Below are positions 35,871 through 45,848 of a stretch of 64,000 nt of DNA, piece by piece. Where the stretch lies: positions 1-64,000 of the forward strand of contig NZ_JAHQCS010000151.1 of assembly GCF_019042215.1 (NCBI RefSeq). Direction: 5' to 3'. Each line of letters starts with the position of its first letter. Position 1 is the first letter of the stretch. Made by a program: the position numbers and the translations under genes. The stretch is from Evansella tamaricis (GTDB lineage Bacteria; Bacillota; Bacilli; Bacillales; Salisediminibacteriaceae). The notes beneath the pieces were generated by a model that worked only from the letters and a program-made list of their open reading frames with translations, was not told the origin of the DNA and made no database searches.

Positions 35871-36407
35871 ATGAATCGTTTAGTAGGCTGGCTAGTAACA
35901 AGTGATACTCATGTTTTTCACTATGTAAATCAGCAAATGAGGTGCAGAGCCTTTGATTATATTCTTCCAAAGCTCACACATCTAGGAGGGGCTACTTCCA
36001 CGATCTCATCTTTACTCCTTATAATGCTATTATCAGGCGAGATTGTAAGGTCTTGGGCCATTCAAGCTCTTATTTCCTTAACAGTAAGTCATATTATTGT
36101 TCATTTCATTAAAAAAGCATACTGCCGTGAAAGGCCTTATCGGAAACTGGAGAATGTAAACTTAAGTTCCAGCCCGTTAAAAGATTACTCATTTCCATCC
36201 GGCCATACCACAGCAGCTTTCTCCATTGTTATCGTTTTTTCCATGTACTCTCTCGCCCTTGCGATTCTGTTATTACCATTGGCAGTCTTAATAGGATTTT
36301 CCAGAATGTACCTTGGATTACATTTCCCAACCGACTGTATCATCGGTGCATTAATCGGGACCTTGAGTTCGGTTTTAGTTGTCTATAGCAGTTCTGTTTT
36401 TTTCTAA
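35871..36407 (+). CDS. PAP2 family phosphatase
   Basis: A 178-aa membrane protein with about five membrane segments and a full set of PAP2 motifs: KKAYCRERPY, YSFPSGHTTAAFS, and SRMYLGLHFPTD. It hydrolyses a membrane lipid phosphate, such as phosphatidic acid, phosphatidylglycerol phosphate or undecaprenyl diphosphate; which cannot be told. The start follows GGGGAGG. It is divergent from the GT4 gene and overlaps the convergent alpha/beta-hydrolase gene by 4 bp. Confidence 0.9.
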   Translation: MNRLVGWLVTSDTHVFHYVNQQMRCRAFDYILPKLTHLGGATSTISSLLLIMLLSGEIVRSWAIQALISLTVSHIIVHFIKKAYCRERPYRKLENVNLSSSPLKDYSFPSGHTTAAFSIVIVFSMYSLALAILLLPLAVLIGFSRMYLGLHFPTDCIIGALIGTLSSVLVVYSSSVFF

Positions 36408-37237
36408 ACTGGAGATGTGGAAGTGTATGAAATGATTTCTTTATACACATCGAGGGGTCTTTCTTCTGTCACTAAGTGCCCCGCATAGTCAAAACTCTTT
36501 AGTTTTGCGTTTGGCAAATCTTTCACTAACTTTTCTCCAACATCCATGGGAACAACCCTGTCCTCTTTCCCCCATAACAGTAATGTTGGTGTTTCAATCC
36601 GCTTTAACTCATCTGACGACAGATCCCCTTCCCTGTATCTCAATAATCTGCCAAGGGACTTGTAAAAATTCTTCTCTAATAATGGCTTACCAAAATGTTT
36701 CTTATGATCTTCTGTAATATAAGAGGGATTATAAAAAACGTTTTTCAAATACTCTTCCACATCTTTTCTTTGAATATATTGTTGTACAAACAGATGAAAA
36801 AAAGGAAGATACGTGCTGTAAACAAGAAGTTTTTTCGCTTTTTTTAAATATCCTGAACTACACAATAACACTAACTTACTAATTTTATCTGGTATATATT
36901 TTGCTGTGTATAAGGCAATTTGTCCTCCCATAGAATGCCCCACAACATACACATCTGTTAATCCAAAATAGTCGATACACTCTGCCACGACCTTGGCGTA
37001 ATTTTCGAAGGAGTAAACAAAAGATGTCGATTTCTCACTCCTTCCAAAACCCGGTAAATCGATTGCAATAATAGAAAAATGCTTTTCCAAGAGTGGAACG
37101 AGCCTATTAAATGTATAGGTGGAAGATACAAATCCATGGATTAAGAGAATTGGTGGTTTACCATTAAATAAATACTCACAATAAATGCTTACATCTGACA
37201 ATGTAATCATCTCTTTATAAAGTTTAGTCGATTTCAT
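36404..37237 (-). CDS. Alpha/beta-hydrolase fold protein
   Basis: A 277-aa hydrolase with the nucleophile elbow GHSMGGQ near residue 104, oxyanion segment LIHGFVSSTYTF near 33, Asp in LWGKEDRVVP and His in AGHLVTEERP, giving a complete catalytic triad. The substrate is unknown. The ATG at 37237 follows GAGGGGGAAG; an ATG at 37339 in frame has no ribosome binding site. It overlaps the PAP2 gene by 4 bp at the 3' ends. Confidence 0.87.
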   Translation of the reverse strand: MKSTKLYKEMITLSDVSIYCEYLFNGKPPILLIHGFVSSTYTFNRLVPLLEKHFSIIAIDLPGFGRSEKSTSFVYSFENYAKVVAECIDYFGLTDVYVVGHSMGGQIALYTAKYIPDKISKLVLLCSSGYLKKAKKLLVYSTYLPFFHLFVQQYIQRKDVEEYLKNVFYNPSYITEDHKKHFGKPLLEKNFYKSLGRLLRYREGDLSSDELKRIETPTLLLWGKEDRVVPMDVGEKLVKDLPNAKLKSFDYAGHLVTEERPLDVYKEIISYTSTSPV

Positions 37238-37474
37238 TTGACTTCCCCCTCGTTCTTTGTCATAACATCTATTATTTGCTATTAAATGCATTAGCATGTG
37301 TCCTTTGGATGTGTTTTGGGAATAAATTAGTATATGCATCAGGCGTGTATAATGTAGAGTGCAAGTTGTAATAATCCGTAACCAGTTATATAAGATGGTG
37401 ACTGAACGTTAATTTAACAAGTTCATTCATTATGATAAAATAATTACATTACGTTAGATATGGTAGGTGTAGGT

Positions 37475-38749
37475 ATGTATGATGTCATTGTGATCGGCGG
37501 CGGTCCTTCAGGCTTAATGGCTTCTGTAGCAGCAGCGGAATACGGTGCAAAAGTTCTTCTCATAGACAAGGGTGGTAAATTAGGAAGAAAACTAGCTATC
37601 TCCGGTGGTGGACGTTGTAACGTAACAAATCGGGCAGATGTGGAAAACATCATTGCACACATTCCAGGAAACGGGAAGTTTATGTATAGTCCCTTTTCTG
37701 TATTTAATAATGAAGATATCATAGGCTTCTTTGAAACCTTAGGTATTCCATTAAAAGAAGAAGACCGTGGTCGGATGTTTCCTGTTAATGATAAGGCAAT
37801 TACTGTTGTTAAAACGCTCGTGGACCGGGTAAGGTCCTTAAAAGTGGACATCCGGACCAATCTGAAAGTTGCTGATGTAAGATATGATTTGGAGCAAAAA
37901 CGAGTTCAAGGTATTAAACTTGAATCTGGTGAAAAAGTCGATGCTCCAAATGTAATCATTGCTGTCGGCGGGAAATCGGTTCCCCATACAGGCAGTACAG
38001 GGGACGGTTATCCATGGGCGAAAAAAGCCGGTCATACAGTAACTGAACTTTATCCAACCGAAGTTCCGATTACTGCTGACGACTTATATATTCGTAAAAA
38101 ACTACTGCAAGGACTTTCTCTACGGGATGTTCGTCTCTCTGTACTGGAACCTGGCTCCGGAAAATTAATAAAAGCCCACGAAGGGGATATGATCTTTACC
38201 CATTTTGGAATTTCAGGACCTATTGTCCTCAGATGCAGTCAGTATGTGGTGAAGGCCAAAAAAAAGCATCGTGTGGAACGGGTAAAACTGGAGTTAGATC
38301 TATTCCCTGAGAAAACGGAGGATTCTATACTTTCCTCTTTAGTGGATCTATTAGATAAACAGAAAAAAAAAGCGATAAAAAATGTAATCACTGGCTGGAT
38401 TCCAGAACGTCTCGTACCAGTGGTTCTCAACCTTGCAGAAGTGAACCCATCCATGGTAAAAGCAGAACTTTCCAATGAAAAATTGAGATCATTAGCTCAT
38501 TTAGTAAAGAGTTTCCCCATTCATGCCACTGGAACATTATCAATTGAAAAAGCATTTGTTACTGGTGGTGGTGTTTCAGTAAAAGAAATTTACCCGAAAC
38601 GAATGGAATCTAAACTGATGAAAGGTTTATTTTTTTGTGGAGAAGTGTTGGATATCCATGGGTATACAGGAGGTTATAATATTACAGTTGCCTTCTCTAC
38701 CGGTTACACTGCCGGACAATCTGCAGCCATGAATTTGTGGGAGGATTAG
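37475..38749 (+). CDS. ytfP: HI0933-like flavoprotein YtfP
   Basis: A 424-aa flavoprotein of the HI0933/BaiN family, NAD(P)/FAD-dependent oxidoreductases of uncertain substrate. It has the FAD site [21 protein letters not shown] at the N-terminus, [14 protein letters not shown] near residue 43 and the C-terminal [26 protein letters not shown]. subtilis YtfP matches in position and sequence. The ATG at 37475 is favoured over the one at 37460 because TAGGTGTAGGT precedes it. The gap 38750-38894 shows no gene. Confidence 0.9.
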   Translation: MYDVIVIGGGPSGLMASVAAAEYGAKVLLIDKGGKLGRKLAISGGGRCNVTNRADVENIIAHIPGNGKFMYSPFSVFNNEDIIGFFETLGIPLKEEDRGRMFPVNDKAITVVKTLVDRVRSLKVDIRTNLKVADVRYDLEQKRVQGIKLESGEKVDAPNVIIAVGGKSVPHTGSTGDGYPWAKKAGHTVTELYPTEVPITADDLYIRKKLLQGLSLRDVRLSVLEPGSGKLIKAHEGDMIFTHFGISGPIVLRCSQYVVKAKKKHRVERVKLELDLFPEKTEDSILSSLVDLLDKQKKKAIKNVITGWIPERLVPVVLNLAEVNPSMVKAELSNEKLRSLAHLVKSFPIHATGTLSIEKAFVTGGGVSVKEIYPKRMESKLMKGLFFCGEVLDIHGYTGGYNITVAFSTGYTAGQSAAMNLWED

Positions 38750-38894
38750 AAGGGATTATCTTGATCAAAGGGGCGCAAAGTCCATCTAGAATCTTCGATT
38801 TAGGTGGGGAGGTTCACCAGTGGTGAGTTCTATCTATGTTAGCAGGGTTCTTCTGATGGGAGTTTGCTATTTTCTTTCTCCTTACTAAAAAAAC

Positions 38895-38946
38895 GTTGGA
38901 CCTCTATCTTCAAAGTAGGGGTCCAACATTTTTTTATACATCATAT
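38895..38946 (+). terminator. Terminator of ytfP
   Basis: GTTGGACC / GGTCCAAC with an imperfect internal stem, followed by ATTTTTTT. It lies between convergent ytfP and leuS. Confidence 0.85.
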
Positions 38947-38952
38947 ACCTTT

Positions 38953-41370
38953 TTAATTTGCAACGATATTCACAAGTTTTCCAGGAACAGCAATAACTTT
39001 TCGAATTGTTTTCCCTTCGATCTCTTCTCTCACCTTGTCTATTGCCTTTGCCTTTTCTTCCATCTCTTCACGGCTAGCATCTTTTGAGATGACAAGTTTC
39101 GAACGGAGTTTTCCATTTACTTGGACCACAATCTCCACTTCGTTTTCCACAAGCCAGCTTTCATCATGGACTGGCCATGGTTCATACGAAACTGTTTCAT
39201 CATGACCTAGACGGTTCCATAGTTCTTCACTAATATGAGGCGCGATCGGCGACAGCATTTTTACAAATCCCTTAATATGTGCAAGCGACAGTTCTTCCTG
39301 CTTATAGGCTTCATTGATAAAGACCATCATATGTGATATACCAGTGTTAAATCGAAGGTGTTCGAAGTCTTCTGTCACTTTTTTAACCGTTTGATGATAG
39401 GTCCTAGTCATTTCATTTGTACCTTCAATATCCTTAATTGCCGGGTTCAAATCCCCATTATCCGTAATAAACAACCGCCATATACGGTCGAGGAATCGTC
39501 TGGCTCCATCCAACCCATTGTTACTCCAGGCAATAGATGCATCGAGAGGTCCCATGAACATTTCATAAAGTCTTAATGTGTCTGCCCCATGACTTTCCAC
39601 AATATCATCAGGATTCACAACATTCCCTTTAGATTTACTCATCTTCTCGTTATTTTCCCCAAGAATCATACCTTGGTTATAAAGCTTTTGGAATGGTTCT
39701 TTCGTGTGAACTACACCGATATCGTAAAGGAATTTATGCCAAAATCTTGCGTAAAGGAGATGTAATACGGCATGCTCGGCACCACCAATATAAATGTCTA
39801 CCGGCAACCATTTACGAAGCCTTTCTTCATCTGCTAATGCTTCCTCATTATGTGGATCAATATAACGGAGGTAATACCAACAACTTCCTGCCCATTGCGG
39901 CATCGTATTCGTTTCCCTGCGTCCTTTTTTTCCAGTTTCTGGGTCAATAACGTGAAGCCACTCTTCCGCATTCGCAAGTGGTGATTCCCCTGTACCAGAT
40001 GGTTTAAACTCCTCTAATTCTGGAAGTGTCAGTGGAAGATCCGATTCAGGCACTGCTTTCATGGTACCATCTTCCAAATGAATAATTGGAATCGGTTCTC
40101 CCCAATATCGCTGACGACTGAACAGCCAATCCCTTAATCGGTACGTTACTTTTTTAGCACCTTTCCCGTTCTTCACCAGCCAATCGATCATTTTTGAAAT
40201 GGCCTCCCTGTTATTGAGACCATTTAAGAAATCAGAATTGATGTGCGGGCCATCACCTGTGAAGGCTTCCTCGGAAATATCTCCCCCTGAAACAACTTCC
40301 ACGATTGGGATGTGGAACATCTTTGCAAATTCATAATCCCGTTCGTCATGTCCAGGTACCGCCATGATCGCACCAGTTCCATAGCTTACTAGAACATAGT
40401 CTGCAATCCAGATTGGGAGCTTTTCTCCTGTGACCGGATGGTTGGCATATCCCCCAGTAAATACCCCAGTTTTTTCTTTAGAAAGCTCGGTTCGTTCTAA
40501 ATCACTTTTTGTTGCCACCTTTTTCTGATAAGTTTCCACTGCTTCTTTCTGCTCATCACTGACAATGTCACTTACTAATTTATGCTCAGGTGCAAGGACG
40601 AGGTAGGTTGCACCAAAAAGGGTGTCTGGACGAGTGGTGAATACGGTGACTGACTGCTCAGTTTCCGCGATATCAAAACGGACATCCGCACCTTCTGAGC
40701 GTCCAATCCAGTTCCGTTGCATATCTTTAATGCTTTCCGGCCAATCCAGTTCCTCCAGATCCTCAAGGAGACGATCGGCGTAGGCAGTGATTTTTAACAT
40801 CCATTGTTTCATTGGACAACGTTCCACAGGGTGACCGCCCCGTTCACTTTTCCCATCAATGACTTCTTCATTAGCAAGCACCGTACCTAGAGCAGGACAC
40901 CAGTTTACTGGAACTTCATCAATATATGCTAGACCTTTTTCATACAATTTCAGAAAGATCCACTGGGTCCATTTCACATAGTTTTCATCAGTTGTATTAA
41001 CTTCCCTGTCCCAGTCATAGGAAAATCCTAGAGATTTAATTTGACGACGGAAGTTATCAATATTTTTTAGCGTAAATTCCCGTGGATGACGTCCTGTATC
41101 AAGGGCATATTGTTCTGCCGGGAGACCAAAAGCATCCCATCCCATCGGATGAAGGACATTATAACCTTGCATTCTTTTCATCCTCGATAAAATATCTGTT
41201 GCGGTATAACCCTCTGGATGACCAACATGTAACCCTGCTCCAGATGGATACGGAAACATATCTAGAGCATAGAACTTTTCTTTCCCATCTTCCTCCTCTG
41301 TCTTAAATGTTTTATTTTCTTCCCAATACCTTTGCCATTTCTGTTCAACCTTCTGATGGTCGAATGCCAT
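38953..41370 (-). CDS. leuS: Leucyl-tRNA synthetase
   Basis: A class I aminoacyl-tRNA synthetase of 805 aa, as in B. subtilis. It charges tRNA-Leu. The ATP-binding [13 protein letters not shown] (HIGH) is at residues 40-52, the CP1 editing domain contains [13 protein letters not shown] and the KMSKS loop is [11 protein letters not shown] near 580. Transcription is controlled by the leader T-box described next. The start ATG follows AAAGGAGG. Confidence 0.97.
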   Translation of the reverse strand: MAFDHQKVEQKWQRYWEENKTFKTEEEDGKEKFYALDMFPYPSGAGLHVGHPEGYTATDILSRMKRMQGYNVLHPMGWDAFGLPAEQYALDTGRHPREFTLKNIDNFRRQIKSLGFSYDWDREVNTTDENYVKWTQWIFLKLYEKGLAYIDEVPVNWCPALGTVLANEEVIDGKSERGGHPVERCPMKQWMLKITAYADRLLEDLEELDWPESIKDMQRNWIGRSEGADVRFDIAETEQSVTVFTTRPDTLFGATYLVLAPEHKLVSDIVSDEQKEAVETYQKKVATKSDLERTELSKEKTGVFTGGYANHPVTGEKLPIWIADYVLVSYGTGAIMAVPGHDERDYEFAKMFHIPIVEVVSGGDISEEAFTGDGPHINSDFLNGLNNREAISKMIDWLVKNGKGAKKVTYRLRDWLFSRQRYWGEPIPIIHLEDGTMKAVPESDLPLTLPELEEFKPSGTGESPLANAEEWLHVIDPETGKKGRRETNTMPQWAGSCWYYLRYIDPHNEEALADEERLRKWLPVDIYIGGAEHAVLHLLYARFWHKFLYDIGVVHTKEPFQKLYNQGMILGENNEKMSKSKGNVVNPDDIVESHGADTLRLYEMFMGPLDASIAWSNNGLDGARRFLDRIWRLFITDNGDLNPAIKDIEGTNEMTRTYHQTVKKVTEDFEHLRFNTGISHMMVFINEAYKQEELSLAHIKGFVKMLSPIAPHISEELWNRLGHDETVSYEPWPVHDESWLVENEVEIVVQVNGKLRSKLVISKDASREEMEEKAKAIDKVREEIEGKTIRKVIAVPGKLVNIVAN

Positions 41371-41424
41371 GTTGACAACCTCCTTTAAGTTATGTACATC
41401 AGAGACAAGAGAATCTATGTATCA

Positions 41425-41690
41425 TATAAAAAACCTCCCGCCCCTAGTTTCGACTAGGGACGAGAGGTTGAAAAAACATCCCGCGGTACCACCCACATTA
41501 GCATAAATACTTACGCTCACTTGATGCCCGTAACGTGGGTAAACGTCTAAGGGTACTATCTTCCCCTCAGCAATTCGGAGGCGAGTTCATAAACCGTTGT
41601 GGTTAACTTACACCAACCGCTAACTCTCTGAGGCACAACGTATTCATTACTATTCCCCGTCATCATCTTTCGACAATACTATCTGATTAC
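41425..41690 (-). ncRNA. T-box riboswitch, leucine-specific
   Basis: Read on the minus strand, stem I carries the AGAGAG motif and GGTTGGTG, the specifier codon CTC (Leu) lies in TGAACTCGC (41583-41585), the T-box itself is TGGGTGGTACCGCGGGATG (41477-41495), and the terminator is a GC-rich hairpin at 41432-41469. It senses uncharged tRNA-Leu: when bound, the antiterminator forms and leuS is transcribed. The gene it precedes is exactly the expected one. Confidence 0.96.
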
Positions 41691-41784
41691 TTGCTATTGT
41701 ATGCATCGTTTTCAAAACTGTCAAGTAATGTTTTAGTATTATATTTGACAATTTAAAAATGGTTTAAACAAAATAAAAAATATT

Positions 41785-42990
41785 CTATGCAGATTCTGTG
41801 TCATCCCTCCTGGAAAAGGACTGATCCAATAGTTTTCGATCAAATAAGAAGGTCGTCAAGATTGGTATGAGGAACATCCCAACTAACAAATAAAACAAAA
41901 TAGTCATTCCATAAAGATCTGCGATGATGCCACCAAATAGTGGTCCAAGAAGTCTTCCTCCTGTACCTACACTATTTACAATCCCTTGATAATAGCCTGC
42001 CTTTCCCTTTGGTGCTAATTTATGTGCAATGGTTGGAATAGCCGGCCAAACAAACATCTCACCAATAGTCAACACAATCATCGCAGCTAAAAAGGCTGTA
42101 AATAACTCTGCCTGACTAAGAATGATATAGGCAATCATAAAGATGGATACACCAACGTATATTTGTGCTTTTAATGAATGGAACCATCTTTTCACAAAAA
42201 AGCGTATCACGGGCTGACAGAAAACAATCATTGCACCGTTGACAGTCCACAGAATACTATAATGATTCAATGGAATTCCTAGGTTTTGTGTATGGACAGA
42301 AATGTTTGTCTGCCATTGGACATAAGCAATCCAGCAGATCAGAAAACCTAAGCATAAAATAACTAAAGCATTAAATCGCTTTTTATTTTCAATTAACTGA
42401 CTCTGTTCAAAAACACTAGTTGTGGAACCACCATCACGATTCAACTTAAGTTTACGGATAGAAACAAACGCCAATATGAAAAAAACTAAATACATAAGTC
42501 CATTTCCAAAGAATACGAAATCGAATCGAAAACTTGCAAGAAATCCTCCAATGGCTGCACCGATTGCTACACCTACATTTTGAGCCACATATATAGCATT
42601 GAACGGTCTTCGTCCCCCCTCAGGCCATAGCGAACCTGCCATTGCATACATACAAGGAATCATTAAACCTGCCCCAAACCCCAGTCCCATTAAGAGGATC
42701 ACATAAGCAGTAAAGGATTGGTGCAGGATAGCGAGGGTAAAAGCACTCGTCATCGTAATTGATACACCAGTCATGATGGTTTTATATCCTCCAATTTTAT
42801 CGAAGAGTTTCCCTCCAATTAAATTACCGAGAATCCCCGCTCCACCATTAAACATTAGTACAATTCCCGCTACGGACAGGGGCTGCCCCAGAATTTGATT
42901 CATATAAATCGTATTTAAAGGCCATAAAAAAGAGGCCCCAGTGATATTGATGGCCATACCTATGACTAATATCCAAATTGCTTTTGGCAT
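41785..42990 (-). CDS. yttB: MFS transporter YttB
   Basis: A 401-aa major facilitator with 12 predicted membrane segments. A GGKLFDKIGGYKT loop between segments 2 and 3 corresponds to the MFS motif A. It belongs to the multidrug-resistance-type MFS proteins, matching B. subtilis YttB in position between leuS and ytqA. Substrate unknown. The start follows AAGGGGA. It precedes the divergent ltaE gene. Confidence 0.85.
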   Translation of the reverse strand: MPKAIWILVIGMAINITGASFLWPLNTIYMNQILGQPLSVAGIVLMFNGGAGILGNLIGGKLFDKIGGYKTIMTGVSITMTSAFTLAILHQSFTAYVILLMGLGFGAGLMIPCMYAMAGSLWPEGGRRPFNAIYVAQNVGVAIGAAIGGFLASFRFDFVFFGNGLMYLVFFILAFVSIRKLKLNRDGGSTTSVFEQSQLIENKKRFNALVILCLGFLICWIAYVQWQTNISVHTQNLGIPLNHYSILWTVNGAMIVFCQPVIRFFVKRWFHSLKAQIYVGVSIFMIAYIILSQAELFTAFLAAMIVLTIGEMFVWPAIPTIAHKLAPKGKAGYYQGIVNSVGTGGRLLGPLFGGIIADLYGMTILFYLLVGMFLIPILTTFLFDRKLLDQSFSRRDDTESA

Positions 42991-43225
42991 GTAAATCCCC
43001 TTTCCTTCGCTTCTCTAAGTAAATTCTAGTTCATGTAAGATAATTTCGCAACAATATATAATTGGATATTCTTAATATCTTCTCCCTTTCGAATGAAGTA
43101 ACTGAATCACCAATCAATCTTCTTCCGTTTCAGTCGTTGAACTAACCACTTGCACCATTGTGACATCAAACAAAATCTGTGTTAGGATGTGAAAAGAAAA
43201 TAGTGAGAAAGAGTGGGGAAAAGAT

Positions 43226-44248
43226 ATGATCGATTTGCGTAGTGATACAGTAACAAAGCCAACTGCTGAAATGAGACAGCTAATGGCAGAAGCGATTGTC
43301 GGGGATGATGTTTACGGGGAAGATCCTACCATTAATGAATTGGAATCATACGCTGCTAACTTATTTGGGAAAGAGAAAGCATTATTTATGACGAGCGGAA
43401 CACAAGGGAATATCGCTGCAATCTTAACCCATACTCGTCCAGGACAAGAGGTCATTATGGATGACGAATCCCATGTATTTTTATATGAAGGGGCAGGTGC
43501 ATCTGCCTTTGGAGGTATTCAACCTAGGGCGTTGAGACATAACCGTGGTCAAATACCTATCGATGATTTGGAGAAAGCTATTAGGGGTAAAGATATCCAC
43601 TTTCCTGAAACGGCATTAATCTGGCTGGAAAACTCTCATAATCGAAGTGGTGGTTCGATCCTCCCCCTATCCTATGTTCGGGAAGTCCATGAACTTGCAA
43701 AGGCTTATAACATTCCTGTCCATGTTGATGGTGCAAGGATTTTTAATGCCGCTGTTGGAAGCAATACATCTGTTAAGGAATATGCACAATGTGCTGATAC
43801 GGTCCAATTTTGTCTTTCAAAGGGACTTGGGGCACCTGTAGGATCCATACTTGTGGGTAATGAAACATTTATCGCTCACGCCAGAAAAAAACGTAAAATG
43901 TTGGGTGGCGGACTCCGCCAATCTGGCGTAATTGCCGCACCTGGCCTACATGGGCTCAAAACGGGAATACACCGATTAGCAGAGGATCATGAGCATGCAA
44001 AAATGCTTGCGAAAGCGGTGGAAGACTTTACCCCATGTGAGGTTATCCATCCAGTGGAAACAAACATTGTATTGATTGATACGAAGGAGTCGGGAAAATC
44101 CGCTTCGGAATGGCTCGCCCTCTTAAATGAAAAGGGAGTTTTGGCAGTGGCATTCGCACCTACCATTATCCGTCTGACAACTCACCTGGACATTTCAAAA
44201 GACGATATTCAATCAGTCATCACAATACTTAAAAAATTGGACGTTTAA
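43226..44248 (+). CDS. ltaE: Low-specificity L-threonine aldolase
   Basis: A 340-aa PLP enzyme cleaving threonine and allo-threonine to glycine and acetaldehyde. It begins MIDLRSDTVTKPTAEMR, a strong family signature, has the His stack HVFLYEGAGASAFGGIQPR, the Asp of VHVDGARIFNAA and the PLP lysine in QFCLSKGLGAPVGS near residue 198. The start follows GTGGGGAAAAG. The gene is followed by ytqA at 11 bp, possibly co-transcribed. Confidence 0.95.
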   Translation: MIDLRSDTVTKPTAEMRQLMAEAIVGDDVYGEDPTINELESYAANLFGKEKALFMTSGTQGNIAAILTHTRPGQEVIMDDESHVFLYEGAGASAFGGIQPRALRHNRGQIPIDDLEKAIRGKDIHFPETALIWLENSHNRSGGSILPLSYVREVHELAKAYNIPVHVDGARIFNAAVGSNTSVKEYAQCADTVQFCLSKGLGAPVGSILVGNETFIAHARKKRKMLGGGLRQSGVIAAPGLHGLKTGIHRLAEDHEHAKMLAKAVEDFTPCEVIHPVETNIVLIDTKESGKSASEWLALLNEKGVLAVAFAPTIIRLTTHLDISKDDIQSVITILKKLDV

Positions 44249-44259
44249 AGGAGTTCTTT

Positions 44260-45219
44260 ATGATGGAAGAGCAGATTCCTTCCCATTTTGGGGAGAAACG
44301 TTACTATACTTGGAATCAGCATTTACGGGAAGAGTTTGGAGAAAAGGTGTTCAAAGTCCCATTAGACGCGGGGTTCGATTGTCCTAACCGGGATGGAAAG
44401 GTAGCCAGTGGAGGTTGTACCTTTTGCAGTGAACGTGGATCTGGAGACTTTGCCGGGGATCGTAAGGATGACTTGGTTACTCAGTTCCGTTCGATAAAAG
44501 GAAAGCTTCATCAAAAATGGAAAGCTGGAAAATATATTGGCTACTTCCAGGCCTACACCAATACTTACGCCCCTGTAGAAGAACTCAGGGAAATGTTTGA
44601 AGTGATCCTCCAACAAGAAGATGTGGTTGGACTAGCCGTCGCAACCCGACCTGACTGTTTACCAGATGATGTTGTAGAATATTTAGCTGAATTAAATGAA
44701 AGAACCTATTTATGGGTGGAGTTAGGACTTCAGACCGTTCACCAGCGAACTGCAGATTTAATCAACCGCGCCCATGATTATCAATGTTATATGGATGGAG
44801 TAAAAAAACTTCGTAAACATAACATTCGTATCTGCTCCCATATCATCAACGGATTACCTCTTGAAGATTACGGGATGATGATGGAAACTGCCAACGAAGT
44901 TGCAAAACTCGATGTTCAGGGGATTAAGATCCACCTTCTACACCTGTTAAAAAAGACTGCAATGGTCAAACAATACGAAAAGGGGCTAGTGGAATTCATA
45001 AGCTCCGAAGAATATATTAACTTAGTATGTGACCAACTGGAAGTTCTTCCCCCATCGATGATCATACATCGTCTCACTGGTGATGGCCCTGCTGATCTAA
45101 TGATTGGTCCCATGTGGAGTTTAAATAAGTGGGAAGTGTTAAACGGAATTGACAAAGAACTGAAACGGCGTAACAGCTGGCAAGGCAAGAAATTTACTGT
45201 TTCCGCTAAGGTGAGGTGA
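44260..45219 (+). CDS. ytqA: Radical SAM protein YtqA (MnmL)
   Basis: A 319-aa radical SAM protein. The cluster cysteines are in DCPNRDGKVASGGCTFCSER (CX14CX2C spacing around residue 44-60), typical of the TIGR01212 family. B. subtilis YtqA was recently assigned as MnmL, acting with YtqB in the conversion of cmnm5s2U to nm5s2U and then mnm5s2U in tRNA. The start follows AAGGAGTTC. Its stop is 1 bp before the ytqB GTG start, so the two are co-transcribed and probably translationally coupled. Confidence 0.92.
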   Translation: MMEEQIPSHFGEKRYYTWNQHLREEFGEKVFKVPLDAGFDCPNRDGKVASGGCTFCSERGSGDFAGDRKDDLVTQFRSIKGKLHQKWKAGKYIGYFQAYTNTYAPVEELREMFEVILQQEDVVGLAVATRPDCLPDDVVEYLAELNERTYLWVELGLQTVHQRTADLINRAHDYQCYMDGVKKLRKHNIRICSHIINGLPLEDYGMMMETANEVAKLDVQGIKIHLLHLLKKTAMVKQYEKGLVEFISSEEYINLVCDQLEVLPPSMIIHRLTGDGPADLMIGPMWSLNKWEVLNGIDKELKRRNSWQGKKFTVSAKVR

Positions 45220-45220
45220 A

Positions 45221-45802
45221 GTGGGAATGAACCTTACTGGAATCTTGCCATTTGCAAGGATGCTTTTAGAAAGATGCGTTCCTAAGGGCGGAGTAGTCAT
45301 TGATGGTACTGCAGGTAATGGACACGATACAGTTTTTTTGGCGAAATTAGTTGGCGAATGTGGTACCGTCTATAGTTTTGATATTCAAAAAGACGCGATT
45401 GATGCCACCACTAATCGGATTCATGAACATGGTTACATGAACCGTGTCAAGGTCATACACGACGGTCACGAAAATGTTGAAAAACATTTGCAAACGGAAC
45501 ACCATTTCCTGATTAATGGAGCAATTTTTAATCTTGGTTATCTCCCTGGGAGCGATAAAACTATCATTACTACACCGGAAACGACCATATCTTCCATCGA
45601 ACAAATATTACCTCACTTAAAACCGGGTGGAATTATAGTCCTTGTCGTTTATCATGGTCATCCAGCAGGGGCTGTAGAGAGGGATGAATTATTACCGTTT
45701 GTGCGATCGTTAGCTCAAGAAAAATATCATGTATTAGAGTACCGTTTCACTAATCAAAGAAATAATCCCCCATTTATAATAGCCATTGAAAAAAGGAAAT
45801 GA
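45221..45802 (+). CDS. ytqB: SAM-dependent methyltransferase YtqB (MnmM)
   Basis: A 193-aa class I methyltransferase. The SAM site is VIDGTAGNGHDTVFLA near residue 26, followed by the NLGYLPGSDK motif characteristic of the YtqB family. Work in B. subtilis identified YtqB as MnmM, the methyltransferase making mnm5s2U at the tRNA wobble position. The start is GTG at 45221, or possibly ATG at 45227; AGGTGA lies upstream within the ytqA 3' end. Confidence 0.91.
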   Translation: MGMNLTGILPFARMLLERCVPKGGVVIDGTAGNGHDTVFLAKLVGECGTVYSFDIQKDAIDATTNRIHEHGYMNRVKVIHDGHENVEKHLQTEHHFLINGAIFNLGYLPGSDKTIITTPETTISSIEQILPHLKPGGIIVLVVYHGHPAGAVERDELLPFVRSLAQEKYHVLEYRFTNQRNNPPFIIAIEKRK

Positions 45803-45809
45803 AACTAAT

Positions 45810-45846
45810 AGAAGACTTTCGTTAAACGACTAACGAAAGTCTTCTT
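45810..45846. terminator. Terminator between ytqB and ytpB
   Basis: Perfect 15-bp arms AGAAGACTTTCGTTA / TAACGAAAGTCTTCT with a 6-nt loop, T-rich on the plus side. It serves the two convergent operons. Confidence 0.85.
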
Positions 45847-45848
45847 TA

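Noticed and set aside
38813-38826. TCACCA-G-TGGTGA dyad after ytfP
   Set aside because: Six-base arms in a non-regulatory position between convergent genes are easily explained by chance.
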